Part shown: piece after piece, positions 45,530-54,508 of the stretch
Numbering within the stretch: the stretch's first letter is position 1
How the letters are laid out: the number at the start of each line of letters is the position of its first letter
Assembly: GCF_014831675.1 (NCBI RefSeq)
Contig: NZ_VJXY01000016.1
Coordinates: 59,994 to 123,993 of the forward strand
Source: Komarekiella delphini-convector SJRDD-AB1
Lineage (GTDB): Bacteria; Cyanobacteriota; Cyanobacteriia; Cyanobacteriales; Nostocaceae
Length of the DNA stretch: 64,000 bases
Reading direction: 5' to 3'
Made by a program: the position numbers and the translations under genes
Notes under the pieces: model-generated
Database searches by the model: none
What the model saw: the letters and a program-made list of their open reading frames with translations, nothing else
What the model was told of the DNA's origin: nothing

Positions 45530-46501
45530 TCACAATCCCAACTCTTCTGGAAAACCCAGCATGATGTTGAGGTTTTGAATAGCGGCTCCCGATGCACCTT
45601 TGCCCAAGTTATCGAGGCGAGCAACTAACAGCACTTCTTGGGTTGCGTCATTGGCGAATACGAAAACCTGAACAATATTAGTGCCGTTCATTGCTGTTGC
45701 ATCTAAAAACATTCCATCTCGTAGCAGATTAGAATATTGGAAGGGCGCAACCTGCACGAATTTTTCACCTTGATAATAGTCTGCGATCGCCTGATAAATC
45801 ATCTTACCTGATGGGGGATTCTTCAAAGTCCGCAGCGGCAAAGGTACTTGAACCAACATCCCCTGCTCAAAGTCGCCTACTGCGGGTACGAATAGCGGCG
45901 GTGATGCTAACCCAGAGTACTGATGCATTTCCTTGACGTGCTTATGTCCAAATTGCAAGCCATAGATGCCATAAGGATAAAGCGATGTTGCTCCAGGTTG
46001 CTGCTTATGGAAAGTATGGTACTTTTGGATGAGATTTTTGCCGCCACCAGAATAACCGGACACTGCATTAATGGTGATTGGCAAGTCGTTGGGAAGGAGT
46101 CCCTTGGCGATTAAAGGCAGGATACAAGCTAAAAATCCAGTAGGATAACAACCTGGATTGCTGACGAACTGGGCGCTGACGATTTTCTCTCGTTGTCCTG
46201 GATTTAGTTCAGGGAAACCATATACCCAGCCTTTGGTTGTTCGATGGGCACTACTAGCATCAAGGATCTTAACCGTAGAATTGGTAACTAAACTAACAGC
46301 TTCGCGGGCGGCGTCATCAGGTAAGCACAGAATGACAACATCGACAGCATTAATTAATTGCGATCGCTCAGCTGCATCTTTACGCTTAGATGCTTCAATA
46401 CTAACTAACTCAATATCATCCCGTTTTTTGAGGCGCGAGTGAATCTGTAAGCCTGTGGTTCCCGATTCCCCATCAATAAAAATTTTAGGTTTAGCAATCA
46501 T
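45530..46501 (-). CDS. argC: N-acetyl-gamma-glutamyl-phosphate reductase
   Basis: 323 aa from ATG 46501 (MIAKPKIFIDGESGTTGLQI), preferred over a start 33 codons upstream because the NADP-binding strand should open the protein. Active-site Cys in SNPGCYPTGFLACILPLI. This is the shorter type 2 AGPR. Third step of arginine synthesis: NADPH reduction of acetylglutamyl phosphate. It is not beside other arg genes; the aminotransferase at 48137-49459 could supply the next step. Confidence 0.87.
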   Translation of the reverse strand: MIAKPKIFIDGESGTTGLQIHSRLKKRDDIELVSIEASKRKDAAERSQLINAVDVVILCLPDDAAREAVSLVTNSTVKILDASSAHRTTKGWVYGFPELNPGQREKIVSAQFVSNPGCYPTGFLACILPLIAKGLLPNDLPITINAVSGYSGGGKNLIQKYHTFHKQQPGATSLYPYGIYGLQFGHKHVKEMHQYSGLASPPLFVPAVGDFEQGMLVQVPLPLRTLKNPPSGKMIYQAIADYYQGEKFVQVAPFQYSNLLRDGMFLDATAMNGTNIVQVFVFANDATQEVLLVARLDNLGKGASGAAIQNLNIMLGFPEELGL

Positions 46502-46601
46502 GCGATCGGCATCCTTATGCGTGACGGCTACCGTTAACTGAACCGTATTCGCACATAATATCATTTCAAAAATAGCTTTACTGTTGACCTCCTCACCCAA
46601 A

Positions 46602-46825
46602 AGAGAATGAATTCTCTGGCTAATAGCGAAAGTCTACTAAAGTAGACTAAAGATTTTTGGGGATATTTTTAGTCATCTTCAGATGACTTTTGCTATCAGC
46701 AAGGAACTTCAGTTTCTTGCGGGATATGGATTTCACGTTAAGTTGACACGTATGGGCAATGCCGTGCCCCTACGAGAAATCTGTATGTATCAAGATTTTT
46801 GTGAATTGATATAAACTCTTAAAAC
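46602..46825. other. Upstream region of argC
   Basis: Two small palindromes, AGTCTACTAAAGTAGACT (46631-46648) and AGTCATCTTCAGATGACT (about 46671-46688), lie in tandem before argC and could bind a regulator. No gene. Confidence 0.4.
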
Positions 46826-47063
46826 ATGAAACTCCGAGTTCGGAACACGAAATTCCGAGTTCAGAACACAAAATTCCGAGTTCAAAACACGAAACTCCGA
46901 GTTCGGAACACGAAACTCCGAGTTCGGAACACGAAAGACCGAGTTCAGAACACCAAACTCCGAGTTCAGAACACCAAACTCCGAGTTCGGAACACGAAAC
47001 TCCGAGTTCGGAACACAAAAGACCGAGTTCAGAACACGAAACTCCGAGTTCGGAACACGAAAG
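46826..47063. repeat. 21-bp tandem array with CGAGTTC core (eleven units)
   Basis: CGAGTTC starts at 46835, 46856, 46877, 46898, 46919, 46940, 46961, 46982, 47003, 47024 and 47045: exactly 21 nt each time. CGAGTTC is the reverse complement of the GAACTCG core of the array at 10196-10405. A 21-nt unit keeps frames open, so heptapeptide ORFs on both strands are artefacts. Confidence 0.92.
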
Positions 47064-47089
47064 GCTACTTTCTGACTCACAACTCTTGA

Positions 47090-48001
47090 CTACTTAGACA
47101 AACGAGTCATTTCAAATAATTGTTGGGCATTGCTTCCTAAAAAAGCATCAAAAAGTACCTGCTTTCCTGATTCTATTTCCACTGGGTAGCGCTGAGCAAT
47201 TTCGTAATAAGCGTAAGTCCAGGGAATCTGAATTTCTGCACCACTAATATTATCTAGCACAGTTACCATCTCTGTTACTGCTTGAGTTGCTGTTTGACGT
47301 AAACCACAAGCAATATTTCCTTCTATCTCTGCTTTCATGGGTACACCCAGATTAGCCAAACCACGGGCTGTACTATCTATATCTGGATATGCTGCTGTAT
47401 TTTGGCGGTTGACGTAACCTGTGAAGTGGTTAACTGCGTAGCCATGCAGCAACACCCAAGCACCATACTGAGTAACCTGATTCACTTCCTCTACAACAGA
47501 ACGCTGGGGAGGTAGCCAAGGACGAGTAAAGATTTTCTGGAGTTGTTGGGCAATACTTTCACAGTTCCCCTCTGATTGTAAAACAGAGGTAATATCAGGT
47601 TGGCTTGAAAATGAGGATACCGTTTTAAAAATGAGTTGAGCAATATCAGCAGGCAATTCATCGACAATCAATTCGCTGATAAATAGCTTGGGTAAGTCAA
47701 ATTTTTCCTGCTGAGGATGGCAATAATGTCGAGCGTAGAGATGGGTTTGAGCAAAAGTATACTCCCCAGCCACCACGTAACCCAAAGCTTCGGCAAGTTG
47801 TCCAAGGTAATCAATTCCCAAGTTAACTTGACCCTGTGGGCTATCTACTAATAGACGCAAAGACCGAAAGGCGATGTGGTCATTGGCGACAGTCCCACCC
47901 GCAGCAGTAATCATTTGCTGGTAGGTACGCGCATAATTGACTCTGGCGCTGTATTCTTGCCAAAGTAATGAATATAGATGAAGCGCAATTTCAGGTTTCA
48001 T
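47090..48001 (-). CDS. DUF1338 protein, 2-oxoadipate dioxygenase/decarboxylase-like
   Basis: 303 aa from ATG 48001 (MKPEIALHLYSLLWQEYSAR). Family hallmarks are NDHIAFRSL (metal His), a VVAGEYTFAQTHLYARHY segment and the Glu-containing C-terminal part. DUF1338 enzymes such as HglS convert 2-oxoadipate to 2-hydroxyglutarate in lysine breakdown. Same strand as the aminotransferase upstream (gap 135 nt with a repeat), so a pathway link is plausible. Substrate is inferred from the family, not proven. Confidence 0.75.
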   Translation of the reverse strand: MKPEIALHLYSLLWQEYSARVNYARTYQQMITAAGGTVANDHIAFRSLRLLVDSPQGQVNLGIDYLGQLAEALGYVVAGEYTFAQTHLYARHYCHPQQEKFDLPKLFISELIVDELPADIAQLIFKTVSSFSSQPDITSVLQSEGNCESIAQQLQKIFTRPWLPPQRSVVEEVNQVTQYGAWVLLHGYAVNHFTGYVNRQNTAAYPDIDSTARGLANLGVPMKAEIEGNIACGLRQTATQAVTEMVTVLDNISGAEIQIPWTYAYYEIAQRYPVEIESGKQVLFDAFLGSNAQQLFEMTRLSK

Positions 48002-48049
48002 AAGATAGGAGTTAGGGATAGCCCTATCAAGGTGTAACTTCAACATTCA

Positions 48050-48122
48050 GTTTCCTCTGTGTCTTTGTGTCTTTGTGGTGACAAAAATTAATTTGTTAAC
48101 CACAGAGACACCAAGACACTAA
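48050..48122. repeat. Intergenic repeat ('gtgtctttgtgtctttgtgg')
   Basis: Imperfect stem: CTGTGTCTTTGTGTCTTTGTGG pairs with AACCACAGAGACACCAAGACAC across an AT loop. Same class as 26890-26958 and 373-415. Confidence 0.6.
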
Positions 48123-48136
48123 GTAAGTAATTATTT

Positions 48137-49459
48137 TTAGGAACTTAATATTTCGCTGATAATCTGAAGGGCTATCTGAATTTGGTTGCTGTCGATAACC
48201 AACGGCGGGCAAAAACGAATTGCTGCTTTACCGCAACCTAGCAATAGTAAACCTCGCAAGAAAGCTTCTTGGATAATGCGATCGCGCAATTTATGATCAA
48301 GATTACCTTCTTCATCTAATAAATCCACAGCTACCATTAAACCCTTACCTCTTGGCAGGGACATTCTAAAAAATCTCCCATGTAATTGGGTAAGACCAGC
48401 TTGTAATAATTCTCCCATCTGAGAAGCGTTTGCCATCAAATTGCTTTCTAGCAGTTGCAAAGTGGCAATAGCTGCGGCACAAGCCACGGGATTACCGCCG
48501 AATGTGGTAGCGTGAGAACCGGGGGGCCAAGTCATTAACTCAGGTCTGGCAAGAATCGCACCCAAAGGCAGACCACTGGCGATACCTTTAGCTGTGGTAA
48601 TGATATCCGGCTGTACACTCCAATGCTCGATCGCAAATAGGCGACCAGTACGCCCCATCCCCGATTGCACTTCATCGACTACCATCAGAATACCGTGGCG
48701 ATCGCATATTTCCCGAATTCGTTGTAAGAAGCCATCTTCTGGGACAATATAACCTCCTTCTCCCTGAATCGGTTCAACAACAATCGCCGCTACTTCTTGC
48801 GGTGGTAAAATTGTCGCAAATAGCTGTTTTTCTAGATAATCTAGGCTAGCGTGAGTGCCGTAGGGAATATGAGTTACCCCTGGAACTAAAGGGCCAAAAT
48901 TGGCTCGCTGTACTGCTTTGGAACCTGTGAGGGACATTGCTCCATAAGTGCGTCCGTGGAATGCTCCTAAGAATGCCACAATTAGCGATCGCTTGGTGTA
49001 ATATCGAGCTAGTTTAATTGCCCCTTCATTGGACTCTGCGCCAGAATTGGTAAAAAAGACCCTTGCTGGATAGGCAATTTTACCATCTTGGGGATTGGGA
49101 AAGGGGGCGCGAATGGCTAATTGTTCTGCTAGTTCCACCATCGGCTCATAATAAAAATCTGTCCCCGACATGTGCAGCAGCCGCGCTGACTGTTCTTGAA
49201 TTGCCCTAACAACTTCTGGGTGTGCGTGTCCGGTAGCAGTGACGGCAATACCTGCGGTCATATCCAAGAACACATTGCCATCCACGTCCTCTACCATACA
49301 ACCCTCACCACGAGACACCACTAGGGGATAATCGCGGGTGTAGGAAGGAGAAGTTACAGCGCGATCGCGTTCTACAATAGCTAAAGCACGAGGCCCAGGC
49401 AAGGAAGTCACTAAGCGGGGTACACGAGGTAAATTTAGACTAACAGGGATACTTAACAT
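48137..49459 (-). CDS. Class III (acetylornithine/GABA-type) aminotransferase or broad-specificity racemase
   Basis: 440 aa PLP enzyme. Stretches: YTRDYPLVVSRGEGCMVEDV, NSGAESNEGAIKLAR, VDEVQSGMGRTG, and the PLP Lys in TTAKGIASGLPLG. The N-terminal PGPRALAIVERDRAV resembles the archaeal branch of ornithine aminotransferases and broad-substrate racemases rather than ArgD. Next to the DUF1338 gene it could act in lysine or 2-aminoadipate turnover. Other options are acetylornithine or GABA transamination. Confidence 0.78.
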   Translation of the reverse strand: MLSIPVSLNLPRVPRLVTSLPGPRALAIVERDRAVTSPSYTRDYPLVVSRGEGCMVEDVDGNVFLDMTAGIAVTATGHAHPEVVRAIQEQSARLLHMSGTDFYYEPMVELAEQLAIRAPFPNPQDGKIAYPARVFFTNSGAESNEGAIKLARYYTKRSLIVAFLGAFHGRTYGAMSLTGSKAVQRANFGPLVPGVTHIPYGTHASLDYLEKQLFATILPPQEVAAIVVEPIQGEGGYIVPEDGFLQRIREICDRHGILMVVDEVQSGMGRTGRLFAIEHWSVQPDIITTAKGIASGLPLGAILARPELMTWPPGSHATTFGGNPVACAAAIATLQLLESNLMANASQMGELLQAGLTQLHGRFFRMSLPRGKGLMVAVDLLDEEGNLDHKLRDRIIQEAFLRGLLLLGCGKAAIRFCPPLVIDSNQIQIALQIISEILSS

Positions 49460-49996
49460 AGTTTTTTACATTTTTTTAAGATTATTTGTGATTAAAGTGG
49501 GAAGTGCGATCGTTTACAGTATCATTTGATTCTATTTATGTAACATTTACGCATTGATAGAAAAATCAAAATATACGTTAGTAATTTTATGAAACTCTCA
49601 GTAAGATTTAGCAGCAAGCCTTGTAAGTAGCTAGGCGTAAATAAATTAAAGTTTGTAGTGAGTTAGCGCGGTCTTCTCTACGAGACGCTACGCGAAGGGG
49701 GTTTCCCCGCCACTCCCCACAACGGAGGGAACCTCCGCAAGGGGGTGGCTCCCCATGAGCGACTAACGAACCCAAAGGGTAAGGACTTTAGTCCTGATAA
49801 TCCTTGTTTTGAGCGATGAATCTCTCACTACGAGCGTGGTTAAAGTGCAGCGGTATAATACACCGCTAAGCCGATCCCTATATAACTAGACGAAGAATGA
49901 TGCTCCCATTGTATTCACCGTTAATACATGAGCAAATTAATATATTAATATTGGGTCACTACAATTATTATGTATCAGTAATTTATTTGCCAACTT
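49460..49996. other. Intergenic region with a GC-rich repeat
   Basis: 49665-49790 holds the 'tctctacgagacgctacgcg' repeat followed by inverted GC-rich words. Nothing else recognisable; the divergent promoters of the aminotransferase and the 3D-domain gene should lie at the two ends. Confidence 0.5.
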
Positions 49997-51346
49997 ATGA
50001 GTAACCTATTCAGCCAAAAACTCCGTCTCATAGTAGGTGTTGCTGCCTTATCAGTTATTAGTTTAGCTACTCTTAATTTATATACGCAGTCAAAAACTAA
50101 ACAGCTAACCCAACAACATCAGACCCCACAGAATTTATCCTTAACTCAACAGGAAAATTCTGTACCACCTCAATCACAGATTTCCCTGACTTCAAATCAA
50201 ACTGCTCCTGTATCCACATTTCAAAATTATTCTATTTCTCAGCCAAAATCTAATGATGCTATAAGTAAGCAAGCCGCATTTTCATCTGAAAAATATTCGA
50301 TATCGGCTTCTACACCCTATCCAGTCATTGATGAGTGGAAAAAATATAAATATAGCGTTAATGGCAGTCAGATTTTAAATCAAATAAAACTGCCAACAAC
50401 TAAAGTTAATTTTAATCAAACAGATTTATTAACTGTTCTCGTAAATACCAGAAAATATTACCAAGACCACGCTTCGGCAGACCCAGATATTCTTCGTCCA
50501 GGTCTGTTAACTACTAAAGGAGTTACTGTCCAAGATATTCTCAAAACCTTGGATTTTATGATTACTACTCTCAGAGAAGATATTTCCAATAAACGAACAA
50601 CTCGTTTACAAAATCCTAGTTTTATTAATACCCATTTCCGAGTGATAAAATGGTCTGCCTATAATCCAAAAGCTCGCAGTCAAAAGCAATTAAGAATTAC
50701 AAAATATGCTGTCTTTACTCATACAGGCTCTCGCAAAAAGACTTCTACTTACAACACACCAATTTATAGCTTAAAACAAAATAATAACAATAAATTTTAT
50801 ACTAAATATACAAAGCAGGATGTTTTATCAGGTATTTATGAACCAGGTGGAAAAGAATTTGGGAAAGTTGAACCTCTAGCTTATTTGACCCGTACTGGAC
50901 TAGAAGAAGCGCTAATGCAGGGAACTGTACTAGTTAATTTTACAGATGGCTCCAAGGCGTTTTTTAATGTAGATAAAAACAATGGAATGTCTTACGTTCG
51001 AGGGTTAAAAGCAACAGCCCAAAAGCGTTATTGGTATTTTAAAAAGGTTGATGCTATCAAAGGTTATGGATATAAGATAGATGCAAAAATTTCTATCAAA
51101 CCGGGAGTTACTTTTGCCGGAGATGTTCTGAATATTGGTTTAGGTAGAGTAGTTATTATTGAACATACAAAAGGTGGGCGTAAACACCTACAAATGGGAG
51201 TTATTGCAGATACAGGCGGAGCGTTTTTGCCTAATCTTTATCAACTCGATTTTTTAGCAGGTATTTTTCGGAATCAAAAAGATTTTGGGCAAAACATTAG
51301 ACAATTGCCTGAATATGCTACCGCCTATTTCCTAGTGAAAAAGTGA
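49997..51346 (+). CDS. Exported protein with MltA/3D-type double-psi barrel (lytic transglycosylase-like)
   Basis: 449 aa. N-terminal signal-anchor (LRLIVGVAALSVISLATLNL), a Gln/Ser-rich linker to about residue 105, then a domain reading YLTRTGLEEALMQGTVLVNF, FFNVDKNNGMSYVRG and, near the C-terminus, MGVIADTGGAFLPNLYQLDF. DTGGA is the core of 3D/MltA barrels that cut peptidoglycan. The match is distant, so function (cell-wall remodelling) is tentative. AT-rich coding sequence. Confidence 0.65.
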   Translation: MSNLFSQKLRLIVGVAALSVISLATLNLYTQSKTKQLTQQHQTPQNLSLTQQENSVPPQSQISLTSNQTAPVSTFQNYSISQPKSNDAISKQAAFSSEKYSISASTPYPVIDEWKKYKYSVNGSQILNQIKLPTTKVNFNQTDLLTVLVNTRKYYQDHASADPDILRPGLLTTKGVTVQDILKTLDFMITTLREDISNKRTTRLQNPSFINTHFRVIKWSAYNPKARSQKQLRITKYAVFTHTGSRKKTSTYNTPIYSLKQNNNNKFYTKYTKQDVLSGIYEPGGKEFGKVEPLAYLTRTGLEEALMQGTVLVNFTDGSKAFFNVDKNNGMSYVRGLKATAQKRYWYFKKVDAIKGYGYKIDAKISIKPGVTFAGDVLNIGLGRVVIIEHTKGGRKHLQMGVIADTGGAFLPNLYQLDFLAGIFRNQKDFGQNIRQLPEYATAYFLVKK

Positions 51347-51422
51347 ACCTTAAGCTGAATATAGTAGTCTAAAATAAAATATTATAGCTAGCGGTTTTCA
51401 CTTCAGTGAGGTATTGAAATAA

Positions 51423-51502
51423 GTGACAGACAGAACATGTAGAGACGTTACATTGCAACGTCTCTACCAAAGGATTTGTTGCAATCATTAATTAAATTGG
51501 TA
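51423..51502. repeat. 80-bp dispersed repeat, copy B (inverted relative to copy A)
   Basis: Starts GTGACAGACAGAACATGTAG and ends ATTAATTAAATTGGTA. Near-identical to the reverse complement of 40989-41068. Confidence 0.85.
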
Positions 51503-51520
51503 TAATTAACCACAGATAAA

Positions 51521-51569
51521 CACAGACGAACACAGATAATTCATTAGTGTTTATCTGTGTTCGTCTGTG
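51521..51569. terminator. Perfect 19-bp hairpin between convergent genes
   Basis: CACAGACGAACACAGATAA (51521-51539) pairs exactly with TTATCTGTGTTCGTCTGTG (51551-51569) over an 11-nt loop. Member of the 'accacagataaacacag' repeat class; could stop transcription from both sides. Confidence 0.6.
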
Positions 51570-51608
51570 ATTTAATTTCCAAAATATTGATTCTTGCAAG
51601 AGATTCAA

Positions 51609-51974
51609 TCAGGCACGAGTTAACAATTCTAGGTTATGCCCATCAAGGTCGTAGAAATAAAAGCCACGACCTCCGTTTCTATAGTTAAGCTGACCTTTAT
51701 TATGATGCATGGGATCGCTACTATATTCTAAACCTGCCTCTTTGACCCGTGCGAAGATAGCATCAAATTCCTCATCACTAACATGAAATGCATAATGATG
51801 CGACTCAAATCCTTTTCTATCTGCAAAGTCAAGCGTCAGCTTATCATTGACATGCACAGCAGCAAAATGACCTATGGGAGCCTCAACTTTTAGACCAAAA
51901 ATTTGTGCAAAAAAGCGTGCCGATGTTTCTTTGTCGTATGCGGGCACTATAGTGTGATTTAGGGTAATTGTCAC
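51609..51974 (-). CDS. VOC family (glyoxalase-like) protein
   Basis: 121 aa, one VOC domain of two beta-alpha-beta-beta-beta modules. The metal-site positions are TLNHTIVPAYD (His), HHYAFHVSD (His) and GFYFYDLDGHNLELLTR (Glu). Related to glyoxalase and fosfomycin-resistance folds; exact reaction unknown. Confidence 0.82.
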   Translation of the reverse strand: MTITLNHTIVPAYDKETSARFFAQIFGLKVEAPIGHFAAVHVNDKLTLDFADRKGFESHHYAFHVSDEEFDAIFARVKEAGLEYSSDPMHHNKGQLNYRNGGRGFYFYDLDGHNLELLTRA

Positions 51975-52185
51975 GTCACACCTCCCTTCTCATTTAGTTA
52001 GTAGTTAAGTCAATTCTTTATTAGAGTCGATAACAAAAATATTTTTGTTTATCGTTGGTGTAGTTTTCTTCTATCTTACTTATCTTTTCTGTACTTGCAC
52101 CAAATGAGTAAAAGCTTTCAAATAAGTACATTTTGACAACTACTTAATTGTGCCACCGTTGAAGAGAAGTAAGATAAAAATATTG

Positions 52186-53682
52186 TTACTCACGATTGTC
52201 AATCTGGGCACGTTGCAAACTTCCAGAGAAATCAACATAAACACTTTTCCATTCTGTGAACACATCCAAGGCTGTAGTTCCAGCTTCGCGGTGTCCGTTA
52301 CCAGTGTGTTTTACACCACCAAAGGGCAAGTGTACCTCAGCACCGATAGTAGGGCCGTTGATGTATGTGATACCCGCCTCAATGTCGCGCATAGCAGTAA
52401 AAGCCCGGTTAATATCGCGGGTGTAAACAGAGGAAGAAAGACCATAATTGCTATCGTTGAGGATTGCGATCGCTTCCTCAAATGAGCTAACTTCAATTAA
52501 TGCCACCACTGGCCCAAATATTTCTTCCCGCGCAACTCGCATATTCGGAGTTATATCATCCAAAATTGTCGGTTGAAAAAAGTAACCGTTTTTCAGTGCC
52601 TCTTCACTGGCAATATCCCCACCAATTAAAACTTTTGCGCCTTCCTCACGAGCAATATCCAAATACTTACTCACCTGTTGGAGTTGTCTTTCATTAATTA
52701 TCGGCCCGATATCTGTATCGGAGTCAGTGCCAGCACCCAAGCGTAACTTGCTGGTACGCTCACGGAGCATATTAGTGAATTTTTCTTTGATATCGTGATG
52801 TAAAATCAAACGACTAGTGGCTGTACAGCGCTGACCGGTTGTACCGAAGGCTCCCCAAACAGCACCATCTAAAGCGAGTTCCAAGTCTGCGTCTTCCATC
52901 ACCACTTGAGCATTTTTGCCGCCCATTTCCAGACAGACACGCTTATGAGTGCGTCCACAAGTTGCGCCGACAAAAGCACCTGTTTCCGAAGAACCTGTAA
53001 ACGATACTAAATTAACATCAGGATGCTCAACTAAAGCTTTCCCTGCTTCTTCACCCACCCCATGCACCAAGTTAATCACTCCAGGTGGTAAACCAGCTTG
53101 GGCAAAAATCTCAATCAATTTAGTTGCACAGGCAGGGGTATCTTCAGCTGGTTTGAGGATAACTGTATTGCCACACACCAAAGCTGGCATAGCTTTCCAA
53201 CAAGGAATTGCTACTGGAAAATTCCAAGGTGTAATTAAGGCGCAAACTCCTATAGGCATCCGCACAGTCATCGCAAATTTGTTGGGCATTTCCGAAGGTG
53301 TAGTTTGGCCAAATAGTCGCCGTCCTTCGCCTGCACTGTAAAAGGCGCAGTCTACACCTTCTTGCACATCTCCCCTTGCTTCTGTCATAGGTTTACCCAT
53401 TTCTCGACTAATTAACTGGGCGAGTTCTTCTTTATGCTGGAGTAATATTTCCCCAACACGAAAAATATATTCTGCTCTGGCTGGAGCGGGAACTTTTCGC
53501 CAACTGTGGTAGGCTTTACGAGCTGCAATTACTGCTGTATCTATATCATTAGCTTGAGAACGGGGAAATGTGGCAACGACTTCAGTCTTGTCAGCAGGGT
53601 TGCGACTTTCTAGAGTTACTTCTCCTACAGCATTTAACCAATTACCGTCAATGTAATTGCGGCAAGATAATGGAGTTATCAT
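52186..53682 (-). CDS. NAD(P)-dependent aldehyde dehydrogenase
   Basis: 498 aa, full length. Catalytic Glu in VCLEMGGKNAQ and catalytic Cys in GTTGQRCTATSRL; cofactor loop VSFTGSSETGAF; C-terminal NGPTIGAEVHLPFGGVKHTG. Closest in feel to 2-oxoglutarate-semialdehyde or succinate-semialdehyde dehydrogenases. Could oxidise a semialdehyde from amino-acid breakdown; the aminotransferase at 48-49 kb is a possible supplier. Confidence 0.85.
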   Translation of the reverse strand: MITPLSCRNYIDGNWLNAVGEVTLESRNPADKTEVVATFPRSQANDIDTAVIAARKAYHSWRKVPAPARAEYIFRVGEILLQHKEELAQLISREMGKPMTEARGDVQEGVDCAFYSAGEGRRLFGQTTPSEMPNKFAMTVRMPIGVCALITPWNFPVAIPCWKAMPALVCGNTVILKPAEDTPACATKLIEIFAQAGLPPGVINLVHGVGEEAGKALVEHPDVNLVSFTGSSETGAFVGATCGRTHKRVCLEMGGKNAQVVMEDADLELALDGAVWGAFGTTGQRCTATSRLILHHDIKEKFTNMLRERTSKLRLGAGTDSDTDIGPIINERQLQQVSKYLDIAREEGAKVLIGGDIASEEALKNGYFFQPTILDDITPNMRVAREEIFGPVVALIEVSSFEEAIAILNDSNYGLSSSVYTRDINRAFTAMRDIEAGITYINGPTIGAEVHLPFGGVKHTGNGHREAGTTALDVFTEWKSVYVDFSGSLQRAQIDNRE

Positions 53683-53793
53683 ATTTCAATCCCTTCCCCT
53701 TTAACCCTTCCCCAAACTCTACCCTGAAATTTGGGGTAGGCAGACTATTAAGTTGCGTTGTATCTTACCTAAATGATAGCTACCATACATAAA

Positions 53794-54498
53794 TCAAGGC
53801 ACTAAAGCCAATACACCTACAGGAGAACCTGAACCATTCTGTAACCTAAGAAGCCCGATTACTAAGGTAGTGCCTTTAGGTGGTAGTTGATCTAAATTGG
53901 TGAGATTCTCCAATACAATGCGCGGTTGTTCTAACACCAAGCGGTTAGTAGTAAAACTGTTATCCTTTCCGGGATCTACACCATGAGTATCTATTCCAAC
54001 TCCAGCAATTTGCCGTTCGTTAAGTAGAAACCGAGTTACATCGCTACCAAACCCTGGAAAATGCATAATTCCTTCAGCATCTTGGTTGAGGAATGCATTT
54101 TTATCAAACCACTTCTCTTGCCAACCCGTATAAAGCAGTACTGCATTACCAACAGGAATCTCACCATGTTGTTCTTCCCAAAATAAAACATCGGCAATAG
54201 TGAGGACATAATCAGGATTAACTATTGCAGGGCGGATATCTATGACTACCGCAGGTATAACCAGTGATTGGGCTGGGTATTGGTCAATTCCTACACCAGA
54301 ACTGTGAAAACTGTTAGGGGCATTTATATGAGTGGCGCTATGTTCTCCCAAGGAGAAACGCCGCAGGTAATAGCCATCTTTTTGGAGTTTTGCAACAGTG
54401 GCAAATTCTACTGGGGGATCGTCAGACCACTGGGGAATACTATTATCAATTACATGACTCAAGTGTATAACGCGTGAGTAGGTGATACTATTTTGCAT
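53794..54498 (-). CDS. Cyclase family protein (kynurenine formamidase-like)
   Basis: 234 aa. The metal motif HSATHINAPNSFH corresponds to the family HxGTHxDxPxH, with Asn in place of Asp, and VGIDTHGVDPG follows. Family members hydrolyse amides such as N-formylkynurenine or isatin. Ends just after the glutaminase start on the same strand (10-nt gap to the glutaminase stop side), so the two may share a transcript. Confidence 0.8.
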   Translation of the reverse strand: MQNSITYSRVIHLSHVIDNSIPQWSDDPPVEFATVAKLQKDGYYLRRFSLGEHSATHINAPNSFHSSGVGIDQYPAQSLVIPAVVIDIRPAIVNPDYVLTIADVLFWEEQHGEIPVGNAVLLYTGWQEKWFDKNAFLNQDAEGIMHFPGFGSDVTRFLLNERQIAGVGIDTHGVDPGKDNSFTTNRLVLEQPRIVLENLTNLDQLPPKGTTLVIGLLRLQNGSGSPVGVLALVP

Positions 54499-54508
54499 CG
54501 TTCACAAG

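Noticed and set aside
46770-47089. Heptapeptide-repeat ORFs on both strands (CSELGV- and FRVPNSE-type)
   Set aside because: A 21-nt tandem array keeps frames open by arithmetic; no start signals or homologous proteins known.
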